Assembly: GCF_028771845.1 (NCBI RefSeq)
Contig: NZ_CP118270.1
Location: forward strand, 5,828,001 to 5,892,000
DNA length: 64,000 bases
Direction: 5' to 3'
From: Paenibacillus marchantiae
GTDB lineage: Bacteria; Bacillota; Bacilli; Paenibacillales; Paenibacillaceae
A program made the position numbers and the translations under genes. Shown here one piece after another: positions 8,602 to 17,657 of the stretch; position 1 is the stretch's first letter; every line of letters starts with the position of its first letter. Under the pieces are notes generated by a model. That model ran no database searches. It saw nothing but the letters and a program-made list of their open reading frames with translations, and was not told the DNA's origin.

Positions 8602-9705
8602 TTAGTGTGACTGTACAGCCTCTGACTGATTTTCATCTGTATTGTTTTCTGCTCCTGCTTGATAAGTGCTCTCCAGCTGGATGTGTTTGCCCTCAAACGA
8701 GGAGCGTTGGAACGCATGCATAGCTTCAAGAACATGATAGGCAAGCTTACCACTGGCCTTGTGTTCGCGTCCGGCTCGAATGGATTCAACCATTTCGGTA
8801 ACGCCGATTCCACGCTCGTTCTGTCTGCTCTCAAAAGCAGGCGTCACAGTCTCCCATGTGTCCTGACCGAATCTGCGGAGCTTCACTTCCCCGTTAAAAA
8901 AGTTAGGATCCGGTATGCTCATCGTACCTTCGGTACCGTAGATTTCAATCCGTGGCAAATCCGAAGCACCCCGGATATCGAAGCTGGTGATCATTGTTGC
9001 AATGGCACCTTCCTCAAAATCAATCGTTCCTGCCAAGTGTGTTGGCGTCTGTACCTCAAGAGATGTACCTTCCTTCGGACCGGAACCAATAACGCGGTCC
9101 GTGATCTGTACACCTGCCGATGAACTGATTCTGCGAATCGGTCCAAGGAGAGTAATCAGAGCGGTCAAATAGTAAGGTCCCATATCGAACATCGGTCCGC
9201 CACCAGCGACATAAAAGAACTCCGGATTCGGATGCCAAGCCTCCGGCCCTCCACCCATGAAGAATGATGTTGCCGCAATCGGTTTACCGATCAGTCCTTC
9301 TTCAATAGCCTTGCGGGCAGTCTGAATACCTGAGCCAAGGAACGTATCCGGTGCTGAACCAACATACAATCCTTTTTCCTCAGCCAGTTCGATTACCTTG
9401 CGACCATCCTCAAGAGAGATTGCCAGTGGTTTCTCGGCATACACATGTTTGCCTGCTTCAAGCACAGCCAGATCAGTCATGGCATGACTGCCAGGAACCG
9501 TGAGGTTTAGTACAAGCTCAATTTCATTATCTTGCAGCAACTCATCTACATTGTAAACGTTTGCGATATTGAATTCATCAGCTCGTTCTTGTGCCCGTTC
9601 ACGGATCAAATCCGCAACAGCCACCACTTCAATGAGAGGATTATCTTTAAAATTCTCAAGATAAATGGCGCTAATGTTACCGCAACCAATAATACCCGCT
9701 TTCAT
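8602..9705 (-). CDS. Gfo/Idh/MocA-family NAD(P)-dependent oxidoreductase
   Basis: A 367-residue oxidoreductase with MKAGIIGCGNISAIY as nucleotide-binding start, the signature YAEKPLAIS and GGGPMFDMGPYYLTAL in the substrate domain. The last 15 or so residues are polar and probably disordered. The start is uncertain: ATG 9705 fits family alignment but its GGAG lies only 3 bases away, while an AAGGAG at 9727-9732 could serve a GTG at 9714. A much longer open frame upstream is not supported. It is the first gene of a tight three-gene operon divergent from an AraC regulator. Confidence 0.87.
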   Translation of the reverse strand: MKAGIIGCGNISAIYLENFKDNPLIEVVAVADLIRERAQERADEFNIANVYNVDELLQDNEIELVLNLTVPGSHAMTDLAVLEAGKHVYAEKPLAISLEDGRKVIELAEEKGLYVGSAPDTFLGSGIQTARKAIEEGLIGKPIAATSFFMGGGPEAWHPNPEFFYVAGGGPMFDMGPYYLTALITLLGPIRRISSSAGVQITDRVIGSGPKEGTSLEVQTPTHLAGTIDFEEGAIATMITSFDIRGASDLPRIEIYGTEGTMSIPDPNFFNGEVKLRRFGQDTWETVTPAFESRQNERGIGVTEMVESIRAGREHKASGKLAYHVLEAMHAFQRSSFEGKHIQLESTYQAGAENNTDENQSEAVQSH

Positions 9706-9903
9706 TTTCTCCACAGTGATGTTCATCTCCTTATGAATGGTGAGAACCTGTAAATTTGCATATTTGGAATTGAAGGTTTTACGCTTAAGTGTTGCACTTG
9801 AATTTAATACTATGGTATTCCGTTTCGGCTTCAATTAAAATGAATAATATGATCGAAACATGAACTATCTGGTCATAATTTTCAAATTGCAAGGAGTATG
9901 CCA
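9706..9903. promoter_or_regulatory. Divergent promoter region of the sugar operon and araC-type gene
   Basis: The stretch is 198 bases and AT-rich. It contains an inverted repeat AATAC-TATG-GTATT at 9806-9819, a plausible site for the divergent AraC protein or for RNA polymerase. Nothing else could be assigned. Confidence 0.35.
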
Positions 9904-10722
9904 ATGCCGACTGATTATTCCTGCCAGGTTCTTACAGCAGGCTTCTCGTTTCATCGCAAACCTTATATAGGCTTGCATCCTGAGGGAGTAAAGAATTACT
10001 TGTTGAGACTCCAGACGGACGGACGTTGCCGAGCACGTGTAGACGGCACCATGTCGCTTGTTGATGCGGGTGATCTGCTTCTGTTTAGTCCAGATGAGCC
10101 GTATGAACTGAGAATAGACAAAGAACAAAATCCGATGGGTGAACGACTTGTGGAGAGTGGTGATTACCATATTTTCTTCAATGGGGACTGGGTGGATGAG
10201 TGGTGGAAACATCACAAGCGGCCGAACCGGATCAAGGTGCAGCTGACCGAAAGCCTGCTTACCCTGTTTCGACAGCTCGTACTGGAGCAGCGCCGTATTT
10301 CCAATCCGTACCCTGAAATCGCCAGTTACTATATGCGAATTCTTTGTCTTGAAGTGGATCGTATGCTCTCGGAACATCCGACGATTACCAACACCAACTA
10401 TGTGGCATATGAGATTAAAAGTTACATCGAGGAGAACGCTTCTTCTCTATTCAAGCTTGAAGATATAGCTACCCATATTGGAATCAGTGTTTCAAGGGGA
10501 GTTCATCTCTTCAAAGAAGCGTTTGGTAAAAGTATTATGCAATATACACTGGATGTACGACTGAACATGGCCAGGGAACGGATCATTTTTAGTCCAATGA
10601 CACTCGAACATGTAGCCGAATCTTCCGGCTTTAACAATTATACGTATTTCCACCGGGTATTCCGCTCCCGGTTTGGCATGTCGCCCAAAGAATTCCGCGT
10701 CATTCACCGGGAACAGATGTAA
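9904..10722 (+). CDS. AraC-family transcriptional regulator
   Basis: The 272-residue protein has an N-terminal cupin-like sensor (SFHRKPYIGLHPEGVKNYLL onward; DAGDLLLFSPDEPY) and a C-terminal pair of helix-turn-helix units. The first is around LEDIATHIGISVSRGVHLFK and the second ends FNNYTYFHRVFRSRFGMSP. Of two nearby ATG codons, 9904 is chosen because AAGGAG is 7 bases upstream, while the first ATG is only 1 base from it. It is divergent from the oxidoreductase-isomerase-oxidoreductase operon and most likely its activator in response to the sugar substrate. Confidence 0.88.
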   Translation: MPTDYSCQVLTAGFSFHRKPYIGLHPEGVKNYLLRLQTDGRCRARVDGTMSLVDAGDLLLFSPDEPYELRIDKEQNPMGERLVESGDYHIFFNGDWVDEWWKHHKRPNRIKVQLTESLLTLFRQLVLEQRRISNPYPEIASYYMRILCLEVDRMLSEHPTITNTNYVAYEIKSYIEENASSLFKLEDIATHIGISVSRGVHLFKEAFGKSIMQYTLDVRLNMARERIIFSPMTLEHVAESSGFNNYTYFHRVFRSRFGMSPKEFRVIHREQM

Positions 10723-10731
10723 TCGCTTCAT

Positions 10732-10749
10732 TAATACGTATACGTATTA
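10732..10749. other. Perfect 18-bp palindrome
   Basis: TAATACGTATACGTATTA is fully self-complementary and lies in the 41-base convergent gap after the AraC gene. It has no loop or T run, so it is not a normal terminator. It may be a protein binding site or chance. Confidence 0.4.
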
Positions 10750-10763
10750 TCCGTAACCGAAAC

Positions 10764-11078
10764 TTATTTGCGCGCGGCAATCGCCTCGGATACAACCATA
10801 GCCAGATCTTCGTTGCCAAACATGGATAGCACACCCAATACGGTGTCGTCCGGAATGTCACCGGCTTCCTCCTTGGATACAACTAGCTTCAGCACCTGCT
10901 GCAAACGCTCGTTGCTCCGTTGTTCCGGGTAGGCTTGCCGGTACATCTCTTCCGGATCCAGTCCCTGATTGACACACCACTGGGCAAATACCAGAATCAT
11001 CATTTCCTCTTCCTGTTTATACGTCTCAATTACAGCTTCCTCAATCTGTTTGTTGCGTTCTTTTTCATATTCATCCAT
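10764..11078 (-). CDS. Small acidic protein of unknown function
   Basis: The 104-residue soluble protein starts MDEYEKERNKQIEEAV after a strong GGAGGAAG site. It is rich in Glu and Gln and predicted mostly helical, with a single cysteine in FAQWCVNQGLDPEEMY. I do not recognise a named domain. It stands alone: convergent with the AraC gene, and separated from the upstream oxidoreductase gene by about 80 bases without an obvious terminator, so co-transcription with that gene is possible. Confidence 0.65.
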   Translation of the reverse strand: MDEYEKERNKQIEEAVIETYKQEEEMMILVFAQWCVNQGLDPEEMYRQAYPEQRSNERLQQVLKLVVSKEEAGDIPDDTVLGVLSMFGNEDLAMVVSEAIAARK

Positions 11079-11161
11079 GGTGTTATTCTTCCTCCATTAT
11101 CGTTTAATGAATCATTAGTGCGGAAGGCTTCATTTATACTCCCGCACAACCTTCTGCAAGA

Positions 11162-12100
11162 TTAACCGCGGATAAGCTGTTCAGCCAAGTCATGACTGTC
11201 CATGACGTGACTCGCACTGATGGCACAGTCATCCGGGGTTTCAAGATTTGCCAAAAATTGGTCAATCGCTCCCGTGAATCCTCTTCGGGTCAAAATACTT
11301 TCCCAGCTGCCAAAGGTTTCCTTGCGTTCCTGTGCACCGCGTTCCTCACACTTCGCTATTTCCATGTTCAGCACTTCTACCGATCTTCCCCCGCCATGCA
11401 GCTCAAGCTTCTCCAGATCCGCTCCTGCTTGGCGTATCATATCGAATCTGCCATATGCCGTTCTACCCAACTTGGCTGATCCTGCGGCGTGCAGCAGGCG
11501 GTCCAAGTCATTTTTACGTATCCACTGATGGAGCAGCTGCACATTGTGATCTGAATACCATAACATCAGGTCAAGAATATGAATCAGATCATCATAGATA
11601 GTTTCCGCAGCGGGACGATCCTGAATGCCTGTACGATGTTTAGTAACTGTCAGCGATTCAAAGCCTTGTCCAGCCTGCATCCATTCCTTCGCGTTTTGAT
11701 ACAAAGGTGCAAATCTCCGGTTAAAACCTACCGCCAAAAGAAGACCCTGTGCTTCCGCAAATGCGGTCATTTCTTCCGACTCCCGTAACGTATAGGACAG
11801 CGGTTTGTCCACGTATACTGCAAGCCCCCGTTCCAAACATTGCATAACGATGTCAAAATGAGCTTCTGTTGCTGTATGTACAAACACCGCATCCAGATCC
11901 CAGGACAACAATTCTTTCATATCCGTTGTTCCATTGTTCAATCTATAGGTATGCTGTATTTCCTTCACAGGTTCGGGAGAACGGTTCATAATCCCCGCAA
12001 TTTCCACGTCCGAGTGGGCTGTCAACAGCGGCAAATATACTTTACGTGCAATGTCCCCGAGTCCGATGATCGCAACACGGGTTCGCTTGGTTGTTTCCAT
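11162..12100 (-). CDS. Gfo/Idh/MocA-family oxidoreductase
   Basis: The 312-residue protein has RVAIIGLGDIARKVYLP as nucleotide-binding start, and VDKPLSYTL where most relatives have Glu-Lys-Pro; the catalytic lysine is retained but the preceding acid is Asp. The C-terminal half has AAETIYDDLIHILDLML, replacing the usual metal or substrate Asp/His segment. The sequence resembles the MviM/YceM-type branch rather than the two oxidoreductases at 6.7-9.7 kb. Start ATG 12100 is chosen because AGGTGG lies 10 bases upstream; ATG 12109 is too close to it. The substrate is unknown. Confidence 0.82.
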   Translation of the reverse strand: METTKRTRVAIIGLGDIARKVYLPLLTAHSDVEIAGIMNRSPEPVKEIQHTYRLNNGTTDMKELLSWDLDAVFVHTATEAHFDIVMQCLERGLAVYVDKPLSYTLRESEEMTAFAEAQGLLLAVGFNRRFAPLYQNAKEWMQAGQGFESLTVTKHRTGIQDRPAAETIYDDLIHILDLMLWYSDHNVQLLHQWIRKNDLDRLLHAAGSAKLGRTAYGRFDMIRQAGADLEKLELHGGGRSVEVLNMEIAKCEERGAQERKETFGSWESILTRRGFTGAIDQFLANLETPDDCAISASHVMDSHDLAEQLIRG

Positions 12101-12300
12101 TATGATCATTCCACCTTCAGATGAGTTCTATATTTCTACGTCCTATAGTGTAACCCTTCAGGCAGCAACATGCCAGTGATTGCAGCTAGAACCGCCATGA
12201 ATTGTCCATCCTTTGGTTGAACGTGGTAAACTTTAGAGAGAAAGCAATACGGATTGGGATACAGTAAGACCTTCCTGGTCTGAAAGGAGCGTTTGGGATT

Positions 12301-12912
12301 TTGCGAAAATGGTTATGGCTCCTCTTATATGTTTTACTTGCTGGAGTCACGTTTATTTACAGATATGAACTGCTGACCTGGACCGATCTGCATCAGTCCA
12401 TTCCACTTTTACTAGCCATGGCGACATTGTTTGCTCTTGTACCCGTAATTCCGTACAAAATCGTCATTATTGCCTTTGGCTATAGTTACGGTACTGCAAC
12501 AGCAGCCTGGATATGCTGGCTTGGGACCACATTTGCTGCAATGCTGGTATACACCGGAGCGAGGACGATATTCCGAAATCAGGCCAGATCCTATCTCGAA
12601 CGCATTCGGGGTTTGAATCGATTTACAACATGGATGGAGGCTCATCCCTTCATGGGTATCGTGTCAATGCGACTGCTGCCCATCGTGCCCCAAATGGCGG
12701 TTAATATCTACGCGGGCATTACCTATACCCCATTCTGGGTCTTCATGGTTGCGACGGCAATTGGCAAACTGCCTGCGATTTTTGTTTTTGCCTATGCAGG
12801 TGCACAAGCAGAAACATCAATCTGGGTGAGCCTGCTAATCCTTGCCGGTTATCTGGTGTTCATGACGATAATATTGCTCTTGTTTCGCTTACGCTCTCGT
12901 AAAAAAGCCTAA
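12301..12912 (+). CDS. TVP38/TMEM64 (DedA-like) membrane protein
   Basis: The 203-residue polytopic protein has about five hydrophobic segments and the family core [18 protein letters not shown], followed by [18 protein letters not shown]. The VTT/DedA superfamily includes lipid scramblase or flippase-like proteins affecting membrane homeostasis. The start is TTG at 12301, with AAAGGAG 11 bases upstream; no ATG occurs until inside the second hydrophobic segment. It appears monocistronic. Confidence 0.8.
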   Translation: MRKWLWLLLYVLLAGVTFIYRYELLTWTDLHQSIPLLLAMATLFALVPVIPYKIVIIAFGYSYGTATAAWICWLGTTFAAMLVYTGARTIFRNQARSYLERIRGLNRFTTWMEAHPFMGIVSMRLLPIVPQMAVNIYAGITYTPFWVFMVATAIGKLPAIFVFAYAGAQAETSIWVSLLILAGYLVFMTIILLLFRLRSRKKA

Positions 12913-13040
12913 GTGGGAACAGTCAGAAACATTTCAGACTCATCCTCTTTACGATCCTGCTTGGTTGGCTTGCCAATTCGGGATATAATAGAAGAGTAAG
13001 CCAAAATATCATTCTTCATCAGAAATGGAGTGACTATAGC

Positions 13041-14003
13041 ATGGAACAACATACTAGTGAAAAAGCAACTTTTGCAGGCGGGTGCTTCTGGTGTATGGTA
13101 TCCCCCTTCGAGGAACTACCCGGCATTCATAAGATTGTATCGGGTTATACAGGAGGACATACGGAGAACCCCACATATGAGGAGGTCTGCTCGGAAACGA
13201 CTGGTCACGTAGAGGCCGTTCAAATTACATTCGACCCGGCCATCTTCCCATATGAGAAGCTCGTTGAATTGTTCTGGCAACAGATCGACCCAACAGATAC
13301 GGGTGGACAATTCCATGACCGTGGATCATCTTATCAGACGGCCATCTTCTATCACAGTGAAGAACAACGCCAGATCGCAGAAGCTTCCAAAGCAGCTTTG
13401 GCACAAAGCGGACGTTTTGACAAACCAATTTTCACACCGATTTTGCCAGCGAAAACGTTCTATGAAGCAGAGGAGCATCACCAAGGGTACCATCACAAAA
13501 ATCCTGCGCACTACAAACGGTACCGTAAAGGTTCTGGACGTGAAGACTTTATCGAAAGCAACTGGTCCGGCAAAGTGGATAAAGACGGCCTGAAAGAGCG
13601 TCTGACGCCGCTGCAGTTCGAAGTTACCCAGAACAACGCAACTGAACCAGCATTTCATAACGAGTTCTGGGACCACCATGGTGACGGAATTTACGTGGAC
13701 ATCGTATCCGGTGAGCCACTGTTCAGTTCCACCGACAAATACGATTCCGGCTGCGGCTGGCCAAGTTTCACCCGTCCACTGCGGGACTACAATGTGAAGG
13801 AAAAAACGGATCTCAGCCATTTCATGATTCGTACCGAAGTGAGAAGTCGTGAAGGGGATTCCCATTTGGGTCACCTGTTCAATGACGGCCCTGCCGAAGC
13901 TGGTGGAATGCGTTATTGCATCAATTCCGCAGCCCTTCGTTTTGTACCCAAAGAAGACCTAGAAAAAGAAGGATATGCCGAATACGCCGTACTGTTTAAT
14001 TAA
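13041..14003 (+). CDS. msrAB: Fused peptide methionine sulfoxide reductase MsrA/MsrB
   Basis: The 320-residue cytosolic protein joins MsrA (about 8-165) and MsrB (about 180-320). The MsrA catalytic cysteine is Cys15 in AGGCFWCM. The MsrB half has [12 protein letters not shown] and the catalytic Cys293 in [14 protein letters not shown]. MsrA reduces the S epimer and MsrB the R epimer of methionine sulfoxide, repairing oxidised proteins with thioredoxin as donor. The zinc-binding C-X2-C pairs of many MsrB proteins are not seen, placing it in the zinc-free group. The start has a TGGAGTG site. It is followed by a repeat-containing intergenic region and a strong terminator. Confidence 0.95.
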   Translation: MEQHTSEKATFAGGCFWCMVSPFEELPGIHKIVSGYTGGHTENPTYEEVCSETTGHVEAVQITFDPAIFPYEKLVELFWQQIDPTDTGGQFHDRGSSYQTAIFYHSEEQRQIAEASKAALAQSGRFDKPIFTPILPAKTFYEAEEHHQGYHHKNPAHYKRYRKGSGREDFIESNWSGKVDKDGLKERLTPLQFEVTQNNATEPAFHNEFWDHHGDGIYVDIVSGEPLFSSTDKYDSGCGWPSFTRPLRDYNVKEKTDLSHFMIRTEVRSREGDSHLGHLFNDGPAEAGGMRYCINSAALRFVPKEDLEKEGYAEYAVLFN

Positions 14004-14038
14004 GTTATGATTCATTGAAGTACGGAAATAATGAAGCG

Positions 14039-14233
14039 CTAGCGAATCGAACGCACCTTAAGATGACAATTAACGTGCAATACTAATTTTAACGAGCTTC
14101 AGTCACGTTATTCGGTTGAAATCTACGAAAAAGCCTGAGGCAGCACATGTAAAGCGATCAAATAATGCCTCTACGATTCGTTAAACCACAGACTTGAGGG
14201 AATTGGAGTATTAACTTGTGCTCAGTTCGTTAG
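14039..14233. repeat. Cluster of four degenerate 24-bp repeats, two per orientation
   Basis: Units lie at 14039-14062 and 14089-14112 on the plus strand, and at 14161-14184 and 14210-14233 on the minus strand. Each begins with a form of TTAACGA and ends with a CAC/GCA step and TTA. The arrangement + + - - makes an imperfect inverted structure. It fills the 328-base gene-free gap between msrAB and the Amj gene; no coding sequence is seen there. Confidence 0.5.
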
Positions 14234-14248
14234 ACATTAATTAAGACT

Positions 14249-14296
14249 AAAAGGGGCTTCCCGTCATCTTTATGACATATGGGAAGCCCCCTTTTT
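14249..14296. terminator. Strong bidirectional terminator
   Basis: Arms AAAAGGGGCTTCCC and GGGAAGCCCCCTTTTT form a stable hairpin with A/T tracts on both sides, ending msrAB on plus and the Amj gene on minus. Confidence 0.88.
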
Positions 14297-14330
14297 AGTT
14301 TGCTTTTTTTGTATATAGATTGAAATTGGC

Positions 14331-15131
14331 TTACATCATACTCACAATCCAGCCGATCCAGTAAGCAAATGGAATCAATAACAACTGCGCCAACAATGTA
14401 CCAAATAAACGGGATACAAGCATACAGCCATAGATCTGATTCATTCGATCCAGCCGAATTTCACCACGCAGAGATTTGTCGCTGAGCAACGAAATACGAG
14501 GATCAATCAGGATGGTTAACAAAATGGTCGCTACTCCATTAATGAGTCCGGTGGATTGCGAAGCAGCTACAGCCTGACCCGGATAAAGATACGCAGCGTA
14601 CAGACTGGACAGGACCCCAGTCGTATAGATTGCTGTCACCGCTATGTTCAACGTCATTAGACGTCTGGGCATTCCGTTTTGTACCAATAGTTTTGCCATT
14701 TTCCATGATGGCGGGGTAATATAATACATCGCGTTTTTGAGCTTGCTGCGTTTCAGCAGTCCTCGAACCATGGAAGGAATCGATCCTGCCGCCTCAAAAT
14801 GAACGACCATTCGGGAAGCGAGCTTGACCATCGTTGGAAAACTTAGAATAGCCAAGGCCGTTCCTATCGTAGCCGCACCCATCAGCCAGTGCAGTTGCGC
14901 TGCAAAGTGTGGGTTCCCTCCACTCGCCGCAGTATCCACCAGATTGCCTACCATCGGCCCTTGGGCCATATTGGAGGTACGCGACACCAGCAACAAAATT
15001 CCGGACAGGGACAAGGCCAGCGCTATTCGCCGAGTGCGTAATCCCCCAAGGCGCAGTGCATAGGACAGGCTGTCAGCCGCATGAATAAGCATGGTAAATA
15101 ACATAGGAATGGCCAGGCTCAAACTAAACAT
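14331..15131 (-). CDS. amj: Alternate lipid II flippase Amj family protein
   Basis: The 266-residue polytopic membrane protein has the family opening LIHAADSLSYALRLGGLRT and the segment LLLVSRTSNMAQGPMVG, as in Bacillus subtilis Amj (YdaH), which can replace MurJ in flipping lipid II across the membrane. Length matches the family (about 270). The ATG is preceded by GGAGATTTACAT. In B. subtilis amj is induced by SigM under cell-envelope stress; no SigM promoter was identified here. Monocistronic and ended by the strong terminator at 14249-14296. Confidence 0.85.
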   Translation of the reverse strand: MFSLSLAIPMLFTMLIHAADSLSYALRLGGLRTRRIALALSLSGILLLVSRTSNMAQGPMVGNLVDTAASGGNPHFAAQLHWLMGAATIGTALAILSFPTMVKLASRMVVHFEAAGSIPSMVRGLLKRSKLKNAMYYITPPSWKMAKLLVQNGMPRRLMTLNIAVTAIYTTGVLSSLYAAYLYPGQAVAASQSTGLINGVATILLTILIDPRISLLSDKSLRGEIRLDRMNQIYGCMLVSRLFGTLLAQLLLIPFAYWIGWIVSMM

Positions 15132-15354
15132 ATGTAAATCTCCTTATCTTTTTCCTAATGTGCTTCTATTGTAATTTCAAGTATGGAAGCATTATACTCC
15201 TCATCCACATAAAAGTATAGAAAAGCACTAAGAAGTTGAACAGTAGAATGCACAAAAATACAGCACACGCTTCGAAGTTCTCCACAATAATCGTTTATTC
15301 ATCCGGGTGCAGGGTAATATACAAATAACTTATATTGTACAGGAGGGAATCAAT

Positions 15355-15828
15355 ATGCCGTGGAACAAACAGGATTATCCCGTTTCCATGAAAAATCTGG
15401 AGCCTCGTGTCAGACATAAGGCCATTGAGATTGCCAATGCATTGCTGGATGACGGTTATGAGGAAGGACGCTCCATTGCAATCGCGACTGCCAAAGCGGA
15501 AGAATGGGATGAGAATCATCCCACATCGAAGCATTCGAAGCAGGCTACAAAACATACTTCATCAGACAGCAAATCGGAGCATGGAAAATCTTCATCTCCA
15601 CGCCGTCATTCCGAACCTGTCTCTTCTTCCAAAAGCCATGATAATATTCATGTCGTTCCTACCGACTCTGGCTGGGCCATCAAGGAAGAAGGTCAATCCA
15701 AATCTCTGGCTACGTTCCGAACCAAAGCCGAAGCTGTGGATGCTGCCAAAGAAAAGAGTGAAAAACAAAACATTCGGGCTATTATCCATAATGAAGATGG
15801 GCAAATTGCCTCTTCCATCAAGCCTTGA
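15355..15828 (+). CDS. YdaT-like stress protein with DUF2188 domain
   Basis: The 157-residue soluble protein begins MPWNKQDYPVSMKNLEPRV after AGGAGGGAA; an in-frame GTG 16 codons earlier was rejected. The N-terminal 60 residues match the start of Bacillus subtilis YdaT (DDGYEEGRSIAIATAKAEEW). A Ser/His/Lys-rich linker (about 55-95) follows, then a DUF2188 domain (HVVPTDSGWAIKEEG to the end). YdaT belongs to the SigB general stress regulon; a SigB promoter here was not established. Molecular role unknown. Confidence 0.75.
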   Translation: MPWNKQDYPVSMKNLEPRVRHKAIEIANALLDDGYEEGRSIAIATAKAEEWDENHPTSKHSKQATKHTSSDSKSEHGKSSSPRRHSEPVSSSKSHDNIHVVPTDSGWAIKEEGQSKSLATFRTKAEAVDAAKEKSEKQNIRAIIHNEDGQIASSIKP

Positions 15829-15895
15829 GTGAATCTGTTCTAAAATAGAAATATCGTGAATGTATTACTTTTAATTTTTTTTACTGAAGGCAAGC

Positions 15896-15952
15896 AAAAA
15901 AGCCCTTTCGCCGCTAATGGAATGATTCCCATCAAGCATGCAAAAGGGCTTT
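15896..15952. terminator. Terminator after the YdaT-like gene
   Basis: Arms AAAAAGCCCTTT and AAAGGGCTTT pair across a loop of about 33 bases. It lies between the convergent YdaT-like and YitT genes and could serve both. Confidence 0.65.
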
Positions 15953-16019
15953 GTGTTTGGTATGAGGCAAGCCCACCTTACTTGAACAACATTCATTTCG
16001 AATAGGGTGGCCGTTACGT

Positions 16020-16742
16020 TTAATGCGAAACCCCTCTAGCCACAGGAGCTCGTTGTGAAGCACCGCTGACTACTTTGGCAGCAGTCGACACGGGCAGCTT
16101 CACAGCTGAGGTCGTAACCGTCCGGCGAGCCGGGAAACTGACCATATACGTAATCACTTTACTGGCAATCCATACGGCCAGAATGGTATATAAAGTTTCT
16201 TTTACCGGTAGAAAGAAAAGCGACAATCCGAGTACAAACGCATCGCTGACAAAGAAAACCGTTCCCAGCTTCCAGCCCTTCCAACGGCTAATGAGCACCG
16301 CCAGAATGTCGTCTCCACCTGTTGCTCCTCCGAATCGAAGCACCATACCAGCACCCACGCCGGTGATAACACCGGACAAGACTGCCGGAATCCACAAATT
16401 ACCGTGAAACGGAATAACCAGGGTGGAGTACCGCTCAAACCCGTCATAGAACAATGAGAATGCGGCCACACCCAGCAGCGCCTGAATCATGAACTTCCAG
16501 CCCTTGAGGAACCAGGCCAGAATCATGACTGGAATATCCAGCAGCAGCATGCCAATAGCAGGTGATAAGCCTGTCGCGTACTTTCCAAGCAGGGCCAGAC
16601 CGACAAATCCGCCCTCCGATAAATGATTCTGAAAATTAATGTGATAGTAGGCAAATGCCAAAATAAATGTTCCGAGCAGCATAATGGCGAACTTTACCGC
16701 CTCTGTCTTAACTTGTTGTAAGGTTAACGATGTTCTCTTCAT
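16020..16742 (-). CDS. YitT-family membrane protein
   Basis: The 240-residue protein has about six membrane segments and the YitT core GGATGGDDILAVLISRWKGW. The C-terminal cytosolic DUF2179 domain found in longer YitT proteins is missing and is replaced by a basic tail (VTTSAVKLPVSTAAKVVSG). Function in the family is unknown; transport is often suggested. The start has an AGGGAA site. No partner gene is linked. Confidence 0.8.
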   Translation of the reverse strand: MKRTSLTLQQVKTEAVKFAIMLLGTFILAFAYYHINFQNHLSEGGFVGLALLGKYATGLSPAIGMLLLDIPVMILAWFLKGWKFMIQALLGVAAFSLFYDGFERYSTLVIPFHGNLWIPAVLSGVITGVGAGMVLRFGGATGGDDILAVLISRWKGWKLGTVFFVSDAFVLGLSLFFLPVKETLYTILAVWIASKVITYMVSFPARRTVTTSAVKLPVSTAAKVVSGASQRAPVARGVSH

Positions 16743-17061
16743 TCAGGTTCCCTCGCAGTTTGTAAAGGTTGGTTTGCACCGACCGTACCCTGCAAAAGGC
16801 AAGCCTGGAAGAAATCATCGTATTTGTCCTTCGAATATTATTCATTCCAATCCCCTCTTTCGCAGAGTCAGCCGTTTTTTTCTTTACGGTGGTGTACTCT
16901 ACAAGGGGCGCTAAGTATAAGAGAGATCGTAACGTTTCCAGATCGTCCTTGGGGAAATTATCCTTCGGGAACTCATGGTATCCTGATCCTTTCTGTCTGT
17001 TGGTGGTTAGCTGTGCTAATTAAACTGATGAATATTACACCATGCATAAGACCATATAAAC

Positions 17062-17212
17062 TTTACACTTAACCACTTCGATTGCAGTACCCTCTTTCGA
17101 TCGCTGTTATCCCCGGATTTTTTGATTCCCTTTTCCTAAGGGAAAAATCCTGTGATAAAGGCGAACACTTCGTTTCTTCAGACGGGTTCTGCACTCTACG
17201 TTCTCGTGTAAA
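17062..17212 (+). repeat. Interspersed palindromic repeat, copy A
   Basis: Bounded by TTTACAC and GTGTAAA, with a central stem of arms GCTGTTATCCCCGGATTTTT and AAAAATCCTGTGATAAAGGC around an inner hairpin. The arm GATCGCTGTTATCC-C-GATTTTT is shared with copies B, C and D. Length 151 bp. It lies in a gene-free gap upstream of the TIR-like gene. Confidence 0.8.
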
Positions 17213-17607
17213 AATTTAGTTCGCCTTCTATAGACACATGTAACGTTCAATTCAGTTTAAAAATCTAAGCTAACTTGCTTGTTCTTTTATTATATAACAC
17301 CGATGTGATTGGGTCGAAACAGCAGACCCTTCAAATATGAGCAAAAAGCACACTCTTGCCTGCTTGAGCCGCCAAACAGCCACACCAGGACAAGCTTCTC
17401 TACCTAATGGTGCTACCTGCTCCTTCATTCTATGACTGAAGCTTCCAAATATAACTGTCCAGTCACCCAACTGTGACAATTTGGGTCCATTTTTTATTTT
17501 TCCGCGGATTTTAAAGGAATCATTTCCCTCTTGCACATACACTATAGCAAATGTAATCGGCTTATCTTGGGTCCAGTTAAACGTTTCCAGACTTACTCTG
17601 CTGTTTA

Positions 17608-17616
17608 TGGTATAAT
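17608..17616 (+). promoter_or_regulatory. Extended -10 promoter of the TIR-like gene
   Basis: TGGTATAAT has the TG-N-TATAAT form that can work without a good -35 element. It predicts a start near 17622, leaving a leader of about 35 bases. Confidence 0.6.
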
Positions 17617-17657
17617 ATAACAATTGAATCCCCACTACCGTTTAAGCGAGGCGGATT

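Larger units (their letters stand above)
16743..17657. other. Long gene-free region with a palindromic repeat
   Basis: No frame here has a convincing ribosome site or family match. The largest, on the minus strand at 17270-17635, crosses the promoter of the following gene and is judged spurious. The region holds repeat copy A (17062-17212) and an extended -10 promoter for the TIR-like gene at its right end. Confidence 0.5.

Noticed and set aside
17270-17635. A 121-codon minus-strand frame upstream of the TIR-like gene
   Set aside because: It starts with GTG without a ribosome site, overlaps the extended -10 promoter of the divergent gene, and its composition is not protein-like.
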